The notes beneath the pieces are model-generated. The model had not been told where the DNA came from. It saw only the letters and a program-made list of their open reading frames with translations, and did not search any database. A program made the position numbers and the translations under genes. 64,000 nucleotides of DNA from assembly GCF_904848585.1 (NCBI RefSeq), contig NZ_CAJHCR010000007.1:186001-250000 (forward strand). Reading direction: 5' to 3'. Source of the stretch: Paraburkholderia kirstenboschensis (lineage in GTDB: Bacteria; Pseudomonadota; Gammaproteobacteria; Burkholderiales; Burkholderiaceae). This document shows, piece after piece, positions 56,983-64,000 of this stretch (its first letter is position 1; each line of letters opens with the position of its first letter).

Positions 56983-57333
56983 ATGACTCTTCGTGACACT
57001 TCCGCGATTCAAAGCTGGCACGCGCATGTCTATTTCGATTCCGCGACGCGCGACAGCGCCTGGGCGTTTCGTGAGCAGATCGAAGCGCGTTGGCATGGCA
57101 AGCTGCAGATGGGCCGTTTTCACGAGCGCCCGGTCGGGCCCCACCCTATGTGGTCGTATCAAATGGCTTTCGCTCATGAGCAGTTCGGCGAACTCATCGG
57201 CTGGCTCACGCTCAATCACGGCGCGCTCGACATTTTCGTGCACCCGAATACCGGGGACGCGCTGCGCGATCACCGTGACGCCGCCGTGTGGATCGGCCGC
57301 TCGCACGAGCTCGTGCTCGGCGCGTTGATATGA
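56983..57333 (+). CDS. DOPA 4,5-dioxygenase family protein
   Basis: 116 residues with the conserved histidine pattern of the family: SWHAHVYFD (H13, H15), MGRFHERPVGPHPMWSYQ near 44-61, and HGALDIFVHPNTGD near 79-92. Members are small cytosolic dimers that extradiol-cleave catechols such as DOPA in betalain/muscaflavin-like chemistry; bacterial substrates are mostly unknown. Likely co-transcribed with the GNAT gene. Confidence 0.87.
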   Translation: MTLRDTSAIQSWHAHVYFDSATRDSAWAFREQIEARWHGKLQMGRFHERPVGPHPMWSYQMAFAHEQFGELIGWLTLNHGALDIFVHPNTGDALRDHRDAAVWIGRSHELVLGALI

Positions 57334-57355
57334 CGAATGCGCGGCTGCCCGCGGC

Positions 57356-57667
57356 TCACATGTTCGTGTACGAGCTGCACCAGCCGCGCGCGGCGACCTG
57401 CTTGTCGCCGAACAGAGTGCAGCCGCCGTACGCATCGGTAGCCTTGCCCTGAAACAGCGAACATGTCGCGCAGTTTTGCCCCGCCGCGTACTGCGGATAC
57501 TTCGCCTTGTCGACCTTCGACACATCGTCTTTATAGCCGAGCGCCTGCGCCTGCGGGTCTGCCTCGCTAAGTGTGTTCGCGCCGGCGGCAAACGCCGGGC
57601 GCGAAAGCATGAGCGATGAGCCCGCGCTCACGCCCAGCAATAAAAAATGGCGGCGCGATGTTTTCAT
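57356..57667 (-). CDS. High-potential iron-sulfur protein (HiPIP)
   Basis: 103 residues. A twin-arginine signal (TSRRHFLLLGVSAGSSLML, cleavage near A27) sends the folded protein to the periplasm. Cluster cysteines are C66, C69, C83 and C97 (CATCSLF, GGCTLFG, GWCSSY), giving C-x2-C-x13-C-x13-C for one [4Fe-4S] cluster. HiPIPs shuttle electrons to terminal oxidases, photosynthetic centres or thiosulfate oxidation. No partner enzyme adjoins it. It ends 22 bases from the convergent dioxygenase gene. Confidence 0.92.
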   Translation of the reverse strand: MKTSRRHFLLLGVSAGSSLMLSRPAFAAGANTLSEADPQAQALGYKDDVSKVDKAKYPQYAAGQNCATCSLFQGKATDAYGGCTLFGDKQVAARGWCSSYTNM

Positions 57668-57730
57668 TATTCGACTCCTATGCACGCAGTGGGACGCGCC
57701 TGAACCACAGGCCGTTTTATCGTCAGGCGT

Positions 57731-58468
57731 TCAATCGAGGAACCGCGTGAATCGTTCAACCGGTTCTCGTTCGGAGCGCAGTGCGTTGACCGGCGCGCTT
57801 TCGTCTGCGAAACCGAGCGACATGCCGCACACCAGTTGCTCCTCGGGCGGCAGATCGAGTTGAGCCGCGATCACCTGATGAAACGGCGTGAACGCGGCCT
57901 GCGGGCAGGTGTCGAGGCCACGCCCGCGCGCCGCCGTCATGATGGCTTGCATGAACATGCCGTAATCGAGCCAGCTGCCCCGCTCCATCACGCGGTTGAT
58001 GGTGAAGAACAGACCCACAGGCGCGCCAAAAAAGCGATAGTTCTGCGCGTGCTGTTCATGCATGCGCACCTTGTCGTCCTTTCCAATGCCGAGCAGTCCG
58101 TACAGATCCCAGCCGATCTTGCGGCGGCGGTCGATGTAAGGCGACACCCATTCGCGCGGATAGTACGGATATTCCTCGCGATAGAGCGTGTCGCGCTCCG
58201 GATGATCGTAAGCCGTCAGCAAGGCCTGCGACAGACGCGCGAGCGACTCGCCCGTCACCACATAGACTTTCCACGGCTGCGTGTTGGTGCCGGAGGGCGC
58301 GCGGCTCGCCACTTCGAGAATCGCCTCGATGTCCGCGCGCGGCACGGGCGTCGGCAGAAATGCGCGGACCGAGCGGCGCGTGACGAGCGCGGCATCCACC
58401 AAGCTTTGCGCTTGGCTTGCGGTCTGGTTCGTGGCGTGGTTCGTAACTGCGGCGGCTGGGCGTGTCAT
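57731..58468 (-). CDS. Nitroreductase family protein
   Basis: 245 residues from the ATG at 58468. FMN-binding features: RRSVRAFLPTPVPRADIEAILEVASRAPSGTNTQPW (spread over ~30-66), MFMQAIMTAARGRGLDTCPQAAF near 170, and the C-terminal LVCGMSLGFAD. The N-terminal ~22 residues are Ala/Thr/Gln-rich. Reduces nitroaromatics, quinones or flavins with NAD(P)H. Confidence 0.87.
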   Translation of the reverse strand: MTRPAAAVTNHATNQTASQAQSLVDAALVTRRSVRAFLPTPVPRADIEAILEVASRAPSGTNTQPWKVYVVTGESLARLSQALLTAYDHPERDTLYREEYPYYPREWVSPYIDRRRKIGWDLYGLLGIGKDDKVRMHEQHAQNYRFFGAPVGLFFTINRVMERGSWLDYGMFMQAIMTAARGRGLDTCPQAAFTPFHQVIAAQLDLPPEEQLVCGMSLGFADESAPVNALRSEREPVERFTRFLD

Positions 58469-58676
58469 CGTCGGAATTCCGGTTGAAGCGGTAAGCAAAT
58501 GCGCTGCAACGATTCTAGCGCGAGCGGCCATTTTCAAGCGGGCAAGCGCGCAGCTTACGTTTGCAATGCATGCGTGCGCGCCTGCAAACGCAACTATCGT
58601 TTTGCGTTTATCCTCTTTGCACGCTTCTTGCCGCATCCCCTATCGCAACCCGTTCCGTTCAATTTCGGAGTCGTGC

Positions 58677-59672
58677 ATGCAATACCGTAAATTCGGCCGC
58701 ACTGGCCTGACTGTTTCCCGTTTGTGTCTCGGCACAATGACCTTCGGCCTGCAAACCGAAGAAGACGCTTCGCGCCGCATTCTCGATACTGCCGCCGACG
58801 CCGGCGTGAATTTCATCGATACGGCCAACGTTTATCCGCTCGGCGGCGGCGAGGGCAATGCGGGACGCACGGAGGAAATCGTCGGGCGCTGGCTGAAGGG
58901 CAAGCGCGACCGCTTCATTCTGGCCACGAAGGCAGTCGGCAAGATGGGCCCTTCGGCATGGGACCAGGGCGCGTCGCGCAAGCATCTGCTCGATGCAATC
59001 GACGCCTCGCTGCAGCGTCTCGGCACCGATTACGTGGACCTCTATCAACTCCATTCCGACGACGCGAACACTCCGCTCGACGAAACACTCGAAGCGCTGG
59101 ACGTGATCGTGCGCTCGGGCAAAGCGCGCTACATCGGCGTGTCGAACTTTCTTGCGTATCGGCTCGCGCGTGCGCTTGGTCGCGCCGACGTGCTGAGGGT
59201 GGCGCGCTTCGTCTCGGTGCAGCCGCGTTATAACCTGCTGTTCCGCCAGATCGAACGCGAACTGCTGCCGTTGGCCACGGAGGAGCAACTTGCAGTGATG
59301 CCGTACAACCCGCTCGCGGGCGGCTTGCTGACCGGCAAGCACAAGCTCGATGCAACGCCCACAACGGGCCGCTTCACTGAAAGCGTCGGCAAGGCGGGCG
59401 CCATGTATCAGGAGCGGTACTGGCACCAACGCGAGTTCGAGACGATCGAGCGGCTGAAAGCGATTGTCGAGCCGACCGGCGAGTCGCTGACGCGCATGTC
59501 GCTTGCATGGGTGCTGGCGAACCCACTCATCACGTCGGCGATTATCGGCGCGAGCCGCGCCGAGCAATTGAACGATACGTTGGCAGCGTCCGAACTCGTG
59601 CTGGACACCGACATCAAGAAGCAACTCGACGAGGCCAGCGTCGAATATCGGTGGGGCGACGCGGCGCGCTAA
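58677..59672 (+). CDS. Aldo/keto reductase
   Basis: 331 residues. (beta/alpha)8 AKR with MQYRKFGRTGLTVSRLCLGTMTFG, catalytic D50-like and Y in FIDTANVYPLGGGEGNAG, K near ILATKAVG, H in LYQLHSDD, and NADPH-binding IIGASRAEQL near 290. The start at 58677 follows CGGAG; the longer frame upstream is the antisense of the nitroreductase. Substrate unknown; potassium-channel beta-like subgroup. Confidence 0.88.
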   Translation: MQYRKFGRTGLTVSRLCLGTMTFGLQTEEDASRRILDTAADAGVNFIDTANVYPLGGGEGNAGRTEEIVGRWLKGKRDRFILATKAVGKMGPSAWDQGASRKHLLDAIDASLQRLGTDYVDLYQLHSDDANTPLDETLEALDVIVRSGKARYIGVSNFLAYRLARALGRADVLRVARFVSVQPRYNLLFRQIERELLPLATEEQLAVMPYNPLAGGLLTGKHKLDATPTTGRFTESVGKAGAMYQERYWHQREFETIERLKAIVEPTGESLTRMSLAWVLANPLITSAIIGASRAEQLNDTLAASELVLDTDIKKQLDEASVEYRWGDAAR

Positions 59673-59709
59673 ACGTGGCGGGTGATCGCCGGCAGCAAGT
59701 CAGCTGCGA

Positions 59710-60279
59710 TCATCGCCCGTATCGAAGCACTGTGCTGGCTGCCGCAATCACGTGATCTTTCATTGCGACGAACAGCGCGTCTCTGGTCAAGCCGGCCGGC
59801 AACGCGTCCGGCGCGAGATCGAGCGCATAGACCTGCACGACGTAGTGATGCGGCACATCACCGACCGGCGGGCATGGTCCGTAATAGCCCTGACCACCGG
59901 TGCGATTCGTTCCCGCGACGCTGCCTGGCGGCGGTGCGGCTCCCGCGCCGAGCGAGGTAACGGAAGGCGCAATGCCGTATAGAACCCAATGCACGATGCC
60001 TAAACCCTTCGCGCCGTCAGGATCGAAGATCGTCACCGCATAGCTGTTAGTGCCTGTGGGCGGATTGCGCCATTGCAACGCCGGCGACACGTTGCCGCCG
60101 CCGCAGTTATTGGCGCTAGCCGCGTGAGTCGATTCGAGTGTTCCGCCGTCGGCCAGGCCCGGCGACGTCAACGTGAACGCCTCAGCCGCATATGCAGCAG
60201 TCACGGTGAAGGCGAGCATCATGCCCACGCTGGCAGACATCAGGCGCCGCGCAGCGCCAACGTAACTCTTTCGAATCAT
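59710..60279 (-). CDS. YbhB/YbcL family Raf-kinase-inhibitor-like protein
   Basis: 189 residues with a Sec signal peptide (RRLMSASVGMMLAFTVTAAYA, cleavage near residue 31). PEBP motifs: NVSPALQWRNPPTGTNSYAVTIFDPDGAKG and HWVLYGI, then GYYGPCPPVGDVPHHYVVQVYALD. Likely periplasmic phospholipid- or small-ligand-binding protein; bacterial role is unclear. GGAG precedes the start. Confidence 0.87.
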   Translation of the reverse strand: MIRKSYVGAARRLMSASVGMMLAFTVTAAYAAEAFTLTSPGLADGGTLESTHAASANNCGGGNVSPALQWRNPPTGTNSYAVTIFDPDGAKGLGIVHWVLYGIAPSVTSLGAGAAPPPGSVAGTNRTGGQGYYGPCPPVGDVPHHYVVQVYALDLAPDALPAGLTRDALFVAMKDHVIAAASTVLRYGR

Positions 60280-60321
60280 TGCTGCTTGCTCCGGGCTATT
60301 TGCGATTGGCGCGAGTTGAAA

Positions 60322-61224
60322 TTATTCGAATTCGCCAGTGCGCGCATTCGCTTCGGGAAGCTGCCGCGTTTCGCGCACCGACCGCGGATGCCATAACCGC
60401 GCGCCGCCTTCAATGCCCGCATCGTTCGAAACCGTCGCCACGTTCGCCGGCAATTCGAATTTCAGGCGTGCCGCGTTACCGCCGCCGATCCACAACTTAT
60501 CGTAATTCACGAGCGAATCGAGAATTCGAATCACTTTTTCAACGCGCCGGTTCCAGCGCTTATTCCCGGCTTTTTCGCGCGCGGCGTCGCCGATGTACTC
60601 GTCGTAAGCAACGCCTTTGTTGCTCACCGGATGGTGCGCAAGTTCCAGATGAGGCATCAACTCGCCGTCGCGAAAGAGCGCCGTTCCCGCGCCGGTGCCG
60701 AGCGTCAGGACGAATTCAATCCCTTTGCCTTCTATCGCGGCGAAGCCCTGCATCTCGGCGTCGTTGATCATGCGCACCGGCAAACCGCCGAGCTTTTGCG
60801 CGAGCAGATCGGCAAGCGGAAAGTCGTGCCAACCTTCCACGCCGAAATGCGGCGCCGTCAGAATGCGGTTGTTGCGCACTACGCCTGGAAAGCCTATCGA
60901 CATCAGCGCGGGCGGCGCTTTTCCGATCAGCGGCTCCACGAGTTTCGCCAACGCATCTACGAGTTGATCCGGCGTGCACGGATGCGGTGTCGCCACACGC
61001 ACGCGCTCGGTTTGCATCTTGCCGTCCGCGTCGATGATTGCCGCTTTCAAGCCGGTGCCGCCCACGTCGATTGCGAGAATCCGCTCGTCGCTCGTTGCTG
61101 CTTGTGCGGCTTTTGCCGCATTCGCCGCATTCGCCGCGTTCGCCGCCTTAGCAGCCTTAGCCGCGTTCGCCGCCTTTGCTTTGGATGTCGCCACGGTTAC
61201 CCCATATGTGTGGTTGTGCTTCAT
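60322..61224 (-). CDS. ROK family kinase, polyphosphate glucokinase-like, with Ala/Lys/Asn-rich N-tail
   Basis: 300 residues. The ROK core begins at ~residue 48 (ILAIDVGGTGLKAAIID), with GFPGVVRNN, MINDAEMQGFA, LTLGTGAGTALF, and ELAHHP in place of the usual zinc loop CxCGxxGC, as in polyphosphate/ATP glucokinases. Residues ~14-44 are a low-complexity run of Ala with Lys and Asn (AANAAKAAKAANAANAAN), a histone-H1-like tail absent from ordinary ROK kinases. It starts 4 bases after zwf, so glucose phosphorylation and oxidation are coupled. Confidence 0.83.
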   Translation of the reverse strand: MKHNHTYGVTVATSKAKAANAAKAAKAANAANAANAAKAAQAATSDERILAIDVGGTGLKAAIIDADGKMQTERVRVATPHPCTPDQLVDALAKLVEPLIGKAPPALMSIGFPGVVRNNRILTAPHFGVEGWHDFPLADLLAQKLGGLPVRMINDAEMQGFAAIEGKGIEFVLTLGTGAGTALFRDGELMPHLELAHHPVSNKGVAYDEYIGDAAREKAGNKRWNRRVEKVIRILDSLVNYDKLWIGGGNAARLKFELPANVATVSNDAGIEGGARLWHPRSVRETRQLPEANARTGEFE

Positions 61225-61228
61225 GGCA

Positions 61229-62848
61229 TTACTTCTTCTGGACCGCGCCTGCTTTCAACGGACGCCATGCGCGGCCGTCGCGCGCCAGCAGCGCATCTGC
61301 TTCGGCGGGTCCTTCGCTGCCGGCCGGATAGCCGTGCACCGGAACCGCGCCGCCGGTTTTCGGATGCAACACATCGTCCACCGCGCACCAGCTCGTTTCG
61401 ATGCTGTCGGCGCGCTGGAACAATGTTTCGTCACCCAGCATGCAGTCGTACAGCAGCGTTTCATAGCCTACGTTCGCGCGTTCCGTGAAAAAATCGCCGT
61501 AATCGAACGAAGACTGTACCGGGCCGATCTGCATCACCGGGCCCGGCGTTTTTACGTTGAAGTCGAAACTCGTGCCGTGCGCGGGGTCGATGCGCAAAGT
61601 CAGCACGTTAGGCGTAAGCGCGTCGACAGGCGTGTCGCGGAACAAACGGAACGGCACGGGTTTCAGTTGCACTGAAATTTCCGTGCGGCGCGCGGCAAGC
61701 CGCTTGCCCGTGCGCAGATAAAAAGGCACGCCAGCCCAGCGCCAATTTTCTACGAACACGCGCGCGGCGGCATATGTTTCGGTCGTGCTGTTAGGCGCAA
61801 CATCCGGCTCTTCGCGATAACCCACGCCCGTGGCGCCGTTTTCGTATTGACCGAACACGACGTCGTTCGGCGTCAGCGGCAAGATGGCGTCGAAAATTTC
61901 GGCCTTCTTATCGCGCACGGCTTCGGCATCGAATGAATTGGGCGGCTCCATGGCGACCATGCCGAGCAACTGGAACAGGTGGTTCGGCACCATGTCGCGA
62001 AACGCGCCGGTTTGCTCGTAGAACTTGCCGCGCCCTTCCACGCCGATTGTTTCGGCCGCCGTGATTTGCACACTGTCGATATATTCACGCCGCCATACCG
62101 GCTCGAATAGCGCGTTGGCGAAGCGCACGGCAAGAATGCTCTGCACCGTGTCCTTGCCGAGAAAGTGGTCGATGCGATAAATCTGCGATTCCTTCGCGTA
62201 TGAAAGGATATGCGCATTCAGATCGCGCGCTGTTGCCAGGTCGGTGCCGAATGGCTTCTCGATCACGATGCGGCGAAAGCCATCGCCTTCCTTGAGCAAA
62301 CCTGCCTCGCCCAAATGCTCGACGATCGGTTTGAAGAAACGCGAAGTGACCGCCAGATAGAAAATCACATTGCCGCCCGGCGCCTGGGCGAGTTTCTGCT
62401 TGAGCCGCGCGAAGGTGTCGGGTGTCTCGAACTCGCCGGCCATATATTCGAGGCGTTGCGCGACCCAGTCCCACGCGTTGTCATCCAGCTTGCCGGCGTG
62501 AAAGGTGCTGGCCTTGTCGGCAGCGAATTTTTGCAGCGACTGGTGCAGGTCTTCGCGCCACTCGACCGTCTCCCGCGCGCCATGATTGACGCCGACAATC
62601 TGCATGCCGTTGTCGAGCAGGCCGTCCACCGCGAGGTTGTAAAGCGCGGGCATCAGCAGGCGCTTCGTAAGGTCGCCGCCCGCACCGAAGATCACCAGCG
62701 TGCAAGGCGGCGCGGGTCGTTTGCCCGCAGGCGACGGCGGCTCGCCGTGCGCAGTGGCACTGACCTTGCAACTCCGCTCGACAGCAACGTTACCGTTAGC
62801 GTCTGCGTTCGAAGGATTAGCGGCTTGAGGATTCGGTGTAGTCGGCAT
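61229..62848 (-). CDS. zwf: Glucose-6-phosphate 1-dehydrogenase
   Basis: 539 residues from the ATG at 62848. NADP motif GAGGDLTKRLLMPALYNL at ~54-71, active-site RIDHFLGKD near 222, EKPFG near 195. First enzyme of the Entner-Doudoroff and pentose phosphate routes. The N-terminus carries ~48 extra Pro/Ala/Asn-rich residues not found in most G6PDHs (~490 aa). Operon order is glycoside hydrolase, zwf, ROK kinase. Confidence 0.93.
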   Translation of the reverse strand: MPTTPNPQAANPSNADANGNVAVERSCKVSATAHGEPPSPAGKRPAPPCTLVIFGAGGDLTKRLLMPALYNLAVDGLLDNGMQIVGVNHGARETVEWREDLHQSLQKFAADKASTFHAGKLDDNAWDWVAQRLEYMAGEFETPDTFARLKQKLAQAPGGNVIFYLAVTSRFFKPIVEHLGEAGLLKEGDGFRRIVIEKPFGTDLATARDLNAHILSYAKESQIYRIDHFLGKDTVQSILAVRFANALFEPVWRREYIDSVQITAAETIGVEGRGKFYEQTGAFRDMVPNHLFQLLGMVAMEPPNSFDAEAVRDKKAEIFDAILPLTPNDVVFGQYENGATGVGYREEPDVAPNSTTETYAAARVFVENWRWAGVPFYLRTGKRLAARRTEISVQLKPVPFRLFRDTPVDALTPNVLTLRIDPAHGTSFDFNVKTPGPVMQIGPVQSSFDYGDFFTERANVGYETLLYDCMLGDETLFQRADSIETSWCAVDDVLHPKTGGAVPVHGYPAGSEGPAEADALLARDGRAWRPLKAGAVQKK

Positions 62849-62935
62849 GGGATTCACTTGAAGAAGCCAATGAAACGGACGTGGCAATACTTGAAAGACC
62901 ACGCCCGCAGCCACACAGTTCAAAACGATAGCGCG

Positions 62936-64000
62936 CTATTTGACGGAACTGGTCGCCAACGCAGACGCCGTTTCAGGCTCGACCTCTCGTGCCGGTGCCG
63001 ACGGCGCAGTCGGAATCGGCGCGCGCCCCGCCTCGCCCGCGAGCGGCACGCTGCCGGAAGCGGCCATGACACGCGGCTGTAACAGCAGCGCTACGAGTCC
63101 GCTCCAGCCCGTTTGATGCGAAGCGCCGACGCCGCGTCCATTGTCGCCGTGGAAATACTCATGGAACAGAACCAGATCGCTCGAACGCGGGTCGGCTTGC
63201 AGCAAAGGATAAGCACCCATTACCGGACGCTCGCCGTCCTTGTTCTTCAGGAACAGCGTTGTCGCGCGGCGGGCGAGTTCGTCGGCGATTTCGCACAGCG
63301 AGAACTTCTGGCCCGAACCGGTCGGATATTCGACGCGGAATTCGTCGCCGTAATAGCGGTGAAATTCGTATAGCGATTCGATCAACAGATAGTTGACCGG
63401 CATCCACACCGGACCGCGCCAGTTCGAATTGCCGCCAAACACGCGCGTATCCGATTCTGCCGGCAGGTATTTGACGGTAAAGCTGTTGCCGTTGTGGTTG
63501 AAGACGAACGGATGATCGCGATGGTATCGGGACAGCGCGCGCACGCCATGATCGGAGAGGAATTCGCTCTCGTCGAGCGCGCGCCGCAGCAGCGCTTTCA
63601 TACGATGCCCGCGCAACACCGACAGCAGCAGCGCATTACCCTTGCCCGGTTCGTTCCAGCGCGAGACGAGCTTTGCGAGGTCGGGACGATGCCTGAGGAA
63701 CCAGACAAGCCGATCCCGCAATCCAGGCAAGTGACCATGCAAACGCTCTTCGAGCACGTGCACCGCGAAAAGCGGAATGAGCCCGACAATCGAACGTACA
63801 CGCATGGGAATGCTGCTGCCGTCAGGCAGGCGCAGTTTGTCGTAGAAGAACTCGTCCTCGCTGTCCCAGAGTCCGGTATCGCAGCCGTCGTCGCAACTCA
63901 CGGCTTGCGCGATGTACAGGAAGTGCTCGAAAAACTTCACGCCGATATCGACGAACACATGGTTCGCATACGCGAGTTCGAGCGCGATACGCATCAGGTC
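62936..64000 (-). CDS. Glycoside hydrolase, GH63/MGH1-like (C-terminal part)
   Basis: The frame runs off the right edge; ~354 residues are visible. The segments LWDSEDEFFYDKLRLPDGS, SRYHRDHPFVF, GNSNWRGPVWMPVNYLLIESL (the WRGPVW motif of GH63/GH15-like clan GH-G barrels), and FHEYFHGDNGRGVGASHQTGWSGLVA are typical of MGH1-like glycosidases of ~880-900 residues. A Pro/Ala-rich tail of ~35 residues ends the protein. With zwf and glucokinase downstream it probably frees glucose from a compatible solute or oligosaccharide. Confidence 0.85.
   Translation of the reverse strand, partial: DLMRIALELAYANHVFVDIGVKFFEHFLYIAQAVSCDDGCDTGLWDSEDEFFYDKLRLPDGSSIPMRVRSIVGLIPLFAVHVLEERLHGHLPGLRDRLVWFLRHRPDLAKLVSRWNEPGKGNALLLSVLRGHRMKALLRRALDESEFLSDHGVRALSRYHRDHPFVFNHNGNSFTVKYLPAESDTRVFGGNSNWRGPVWMPVNYLLIESLYEFHRYYGDEFRVEYPTGSGQKFSLCEIADELARRATTLFLKNKDGERPVMGAYPLLQADPRSSDLVLFHEYFHGDNGRGVGASHQTGWSGLVALLLQPRVMAASGSVPLAGEAGRAPIPTAPSAPAREVEPETASALATSSVK

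Noticed and set aside
58281..58676. 132-codon extension of the aldo/keto reductase frame
   Set aside because: Antisense to the nitroreductase N-terminus; the ATG at 58677 fits the family N-terminus exactly.

Overview
The window is high-GC DNA with tightly packed genes. GTG and TTG starts are common and stop/start codons often overlap (ATGA, GTGA, TGATG). Gene content points to a Burkholderiaceae beta-proteobacterium, most likely Paraburkholderia, Caballeronia or Burkholderia: a GlpSTPQV-type glycerol importer with its DUF2160 protein, many GNAT, LysR and GlxA genes, an aerobic aryl-CoA cluster, HiPIP and DUF1488. I saw no tRNA, rRNA, CRISPR array or complete insertion sequence.

Layout. 0-5.1 kb: glycerol ABC transporter operon (ATPase, two permeases, DUF2160 membrane protein, binding protein) closed by a strong terminator. 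5.1-21.5 kb: ordinary accessory chromosome with DUF1697, a frameshifted DUF2182 gene, DUF899, a TPR/HTH regulator paired with a beta-propeller protein, two GlxA/FtrA-type regulators (one divergent from a rhodanese), an SDR, DMT and MHS transporters, DUF4239, a metallo-hydrolase and small GNAT/VOC enzymes. 21.5-25.5 kb: a decaying island on the minus strand. It has an intact formaldehyde-dehydrogenase-like enzyme and a Yellow/royal-jelly family protein, followed by wreckage of a second zinc alcohol dehydrogenase (two internal deletions) and an SRPBCC/START protein.

25.9-36.3 kb is the most coherent system. A near-consensus promoter drives a translationally coupled operon for aerobic CoA-dependent degradation of an aminoaromatic acid, best matching the 2-aminobenzoate (anthranilate) pathway described in Azoarcus evansii. 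It encodes a CoA ligase, the fused flavin monooxygenase/old-yellow-enzyme 2-aminobenzoyl-CoA monooxygenase/reductase, beta-oxidation-like enzymes (SDR, enoyl-CoA hydratase, acyl-CoA dehydrogenase), a hotdog thioesterase, a RidA enamine/imine deaminase and a MarR regulator. A dienelactone hydrolase/NTF2 fusion and a GST follow. RidA fits the enamine product expected from the monooxygenase/reductase.

36.5-39 kb: a DHA2 efflux pump and an AraC-GyrI regulator. 39.6-42.4 kb: a secreted YD-repeat (RHS-like) protein with a variable C-terminus, overlapping by 1 nt a small DUF6984-like gene, in the arrangement of a polymorphic toxin and its immunity protein. 42.5-53.4 kb: GNATs, flavin reductase, a MocR/PdxR-type regulator, LysR with a divergent AEC transporter, DUF4337, LysE, and an ECF42-type sigma factor operon with two DGPF/YCII proteins and a VOC protein. 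53.6-56.1 kb: small orphan genes and a non-coding stretch with decayed 39-bp tandem repeats and a minus-strand terminator. 56.4-60.3 kb: GNAT, DOPA 4,5-dioxygenase, HiPIP, nitroreductase, aldo/keto reductase and a Raf-kinase-inhibitor-like protein. 60.3-64 kb: a glucose operon on the minus strand (glycoside hydrolase, zwf, polyphosphate-glucokinase-like ROK kinase with an odd Ala/Lys/Asn tail); the hydrolase runs off the right edge.

All calls were made by reading the sequence and recalling protein families; no database search was run.
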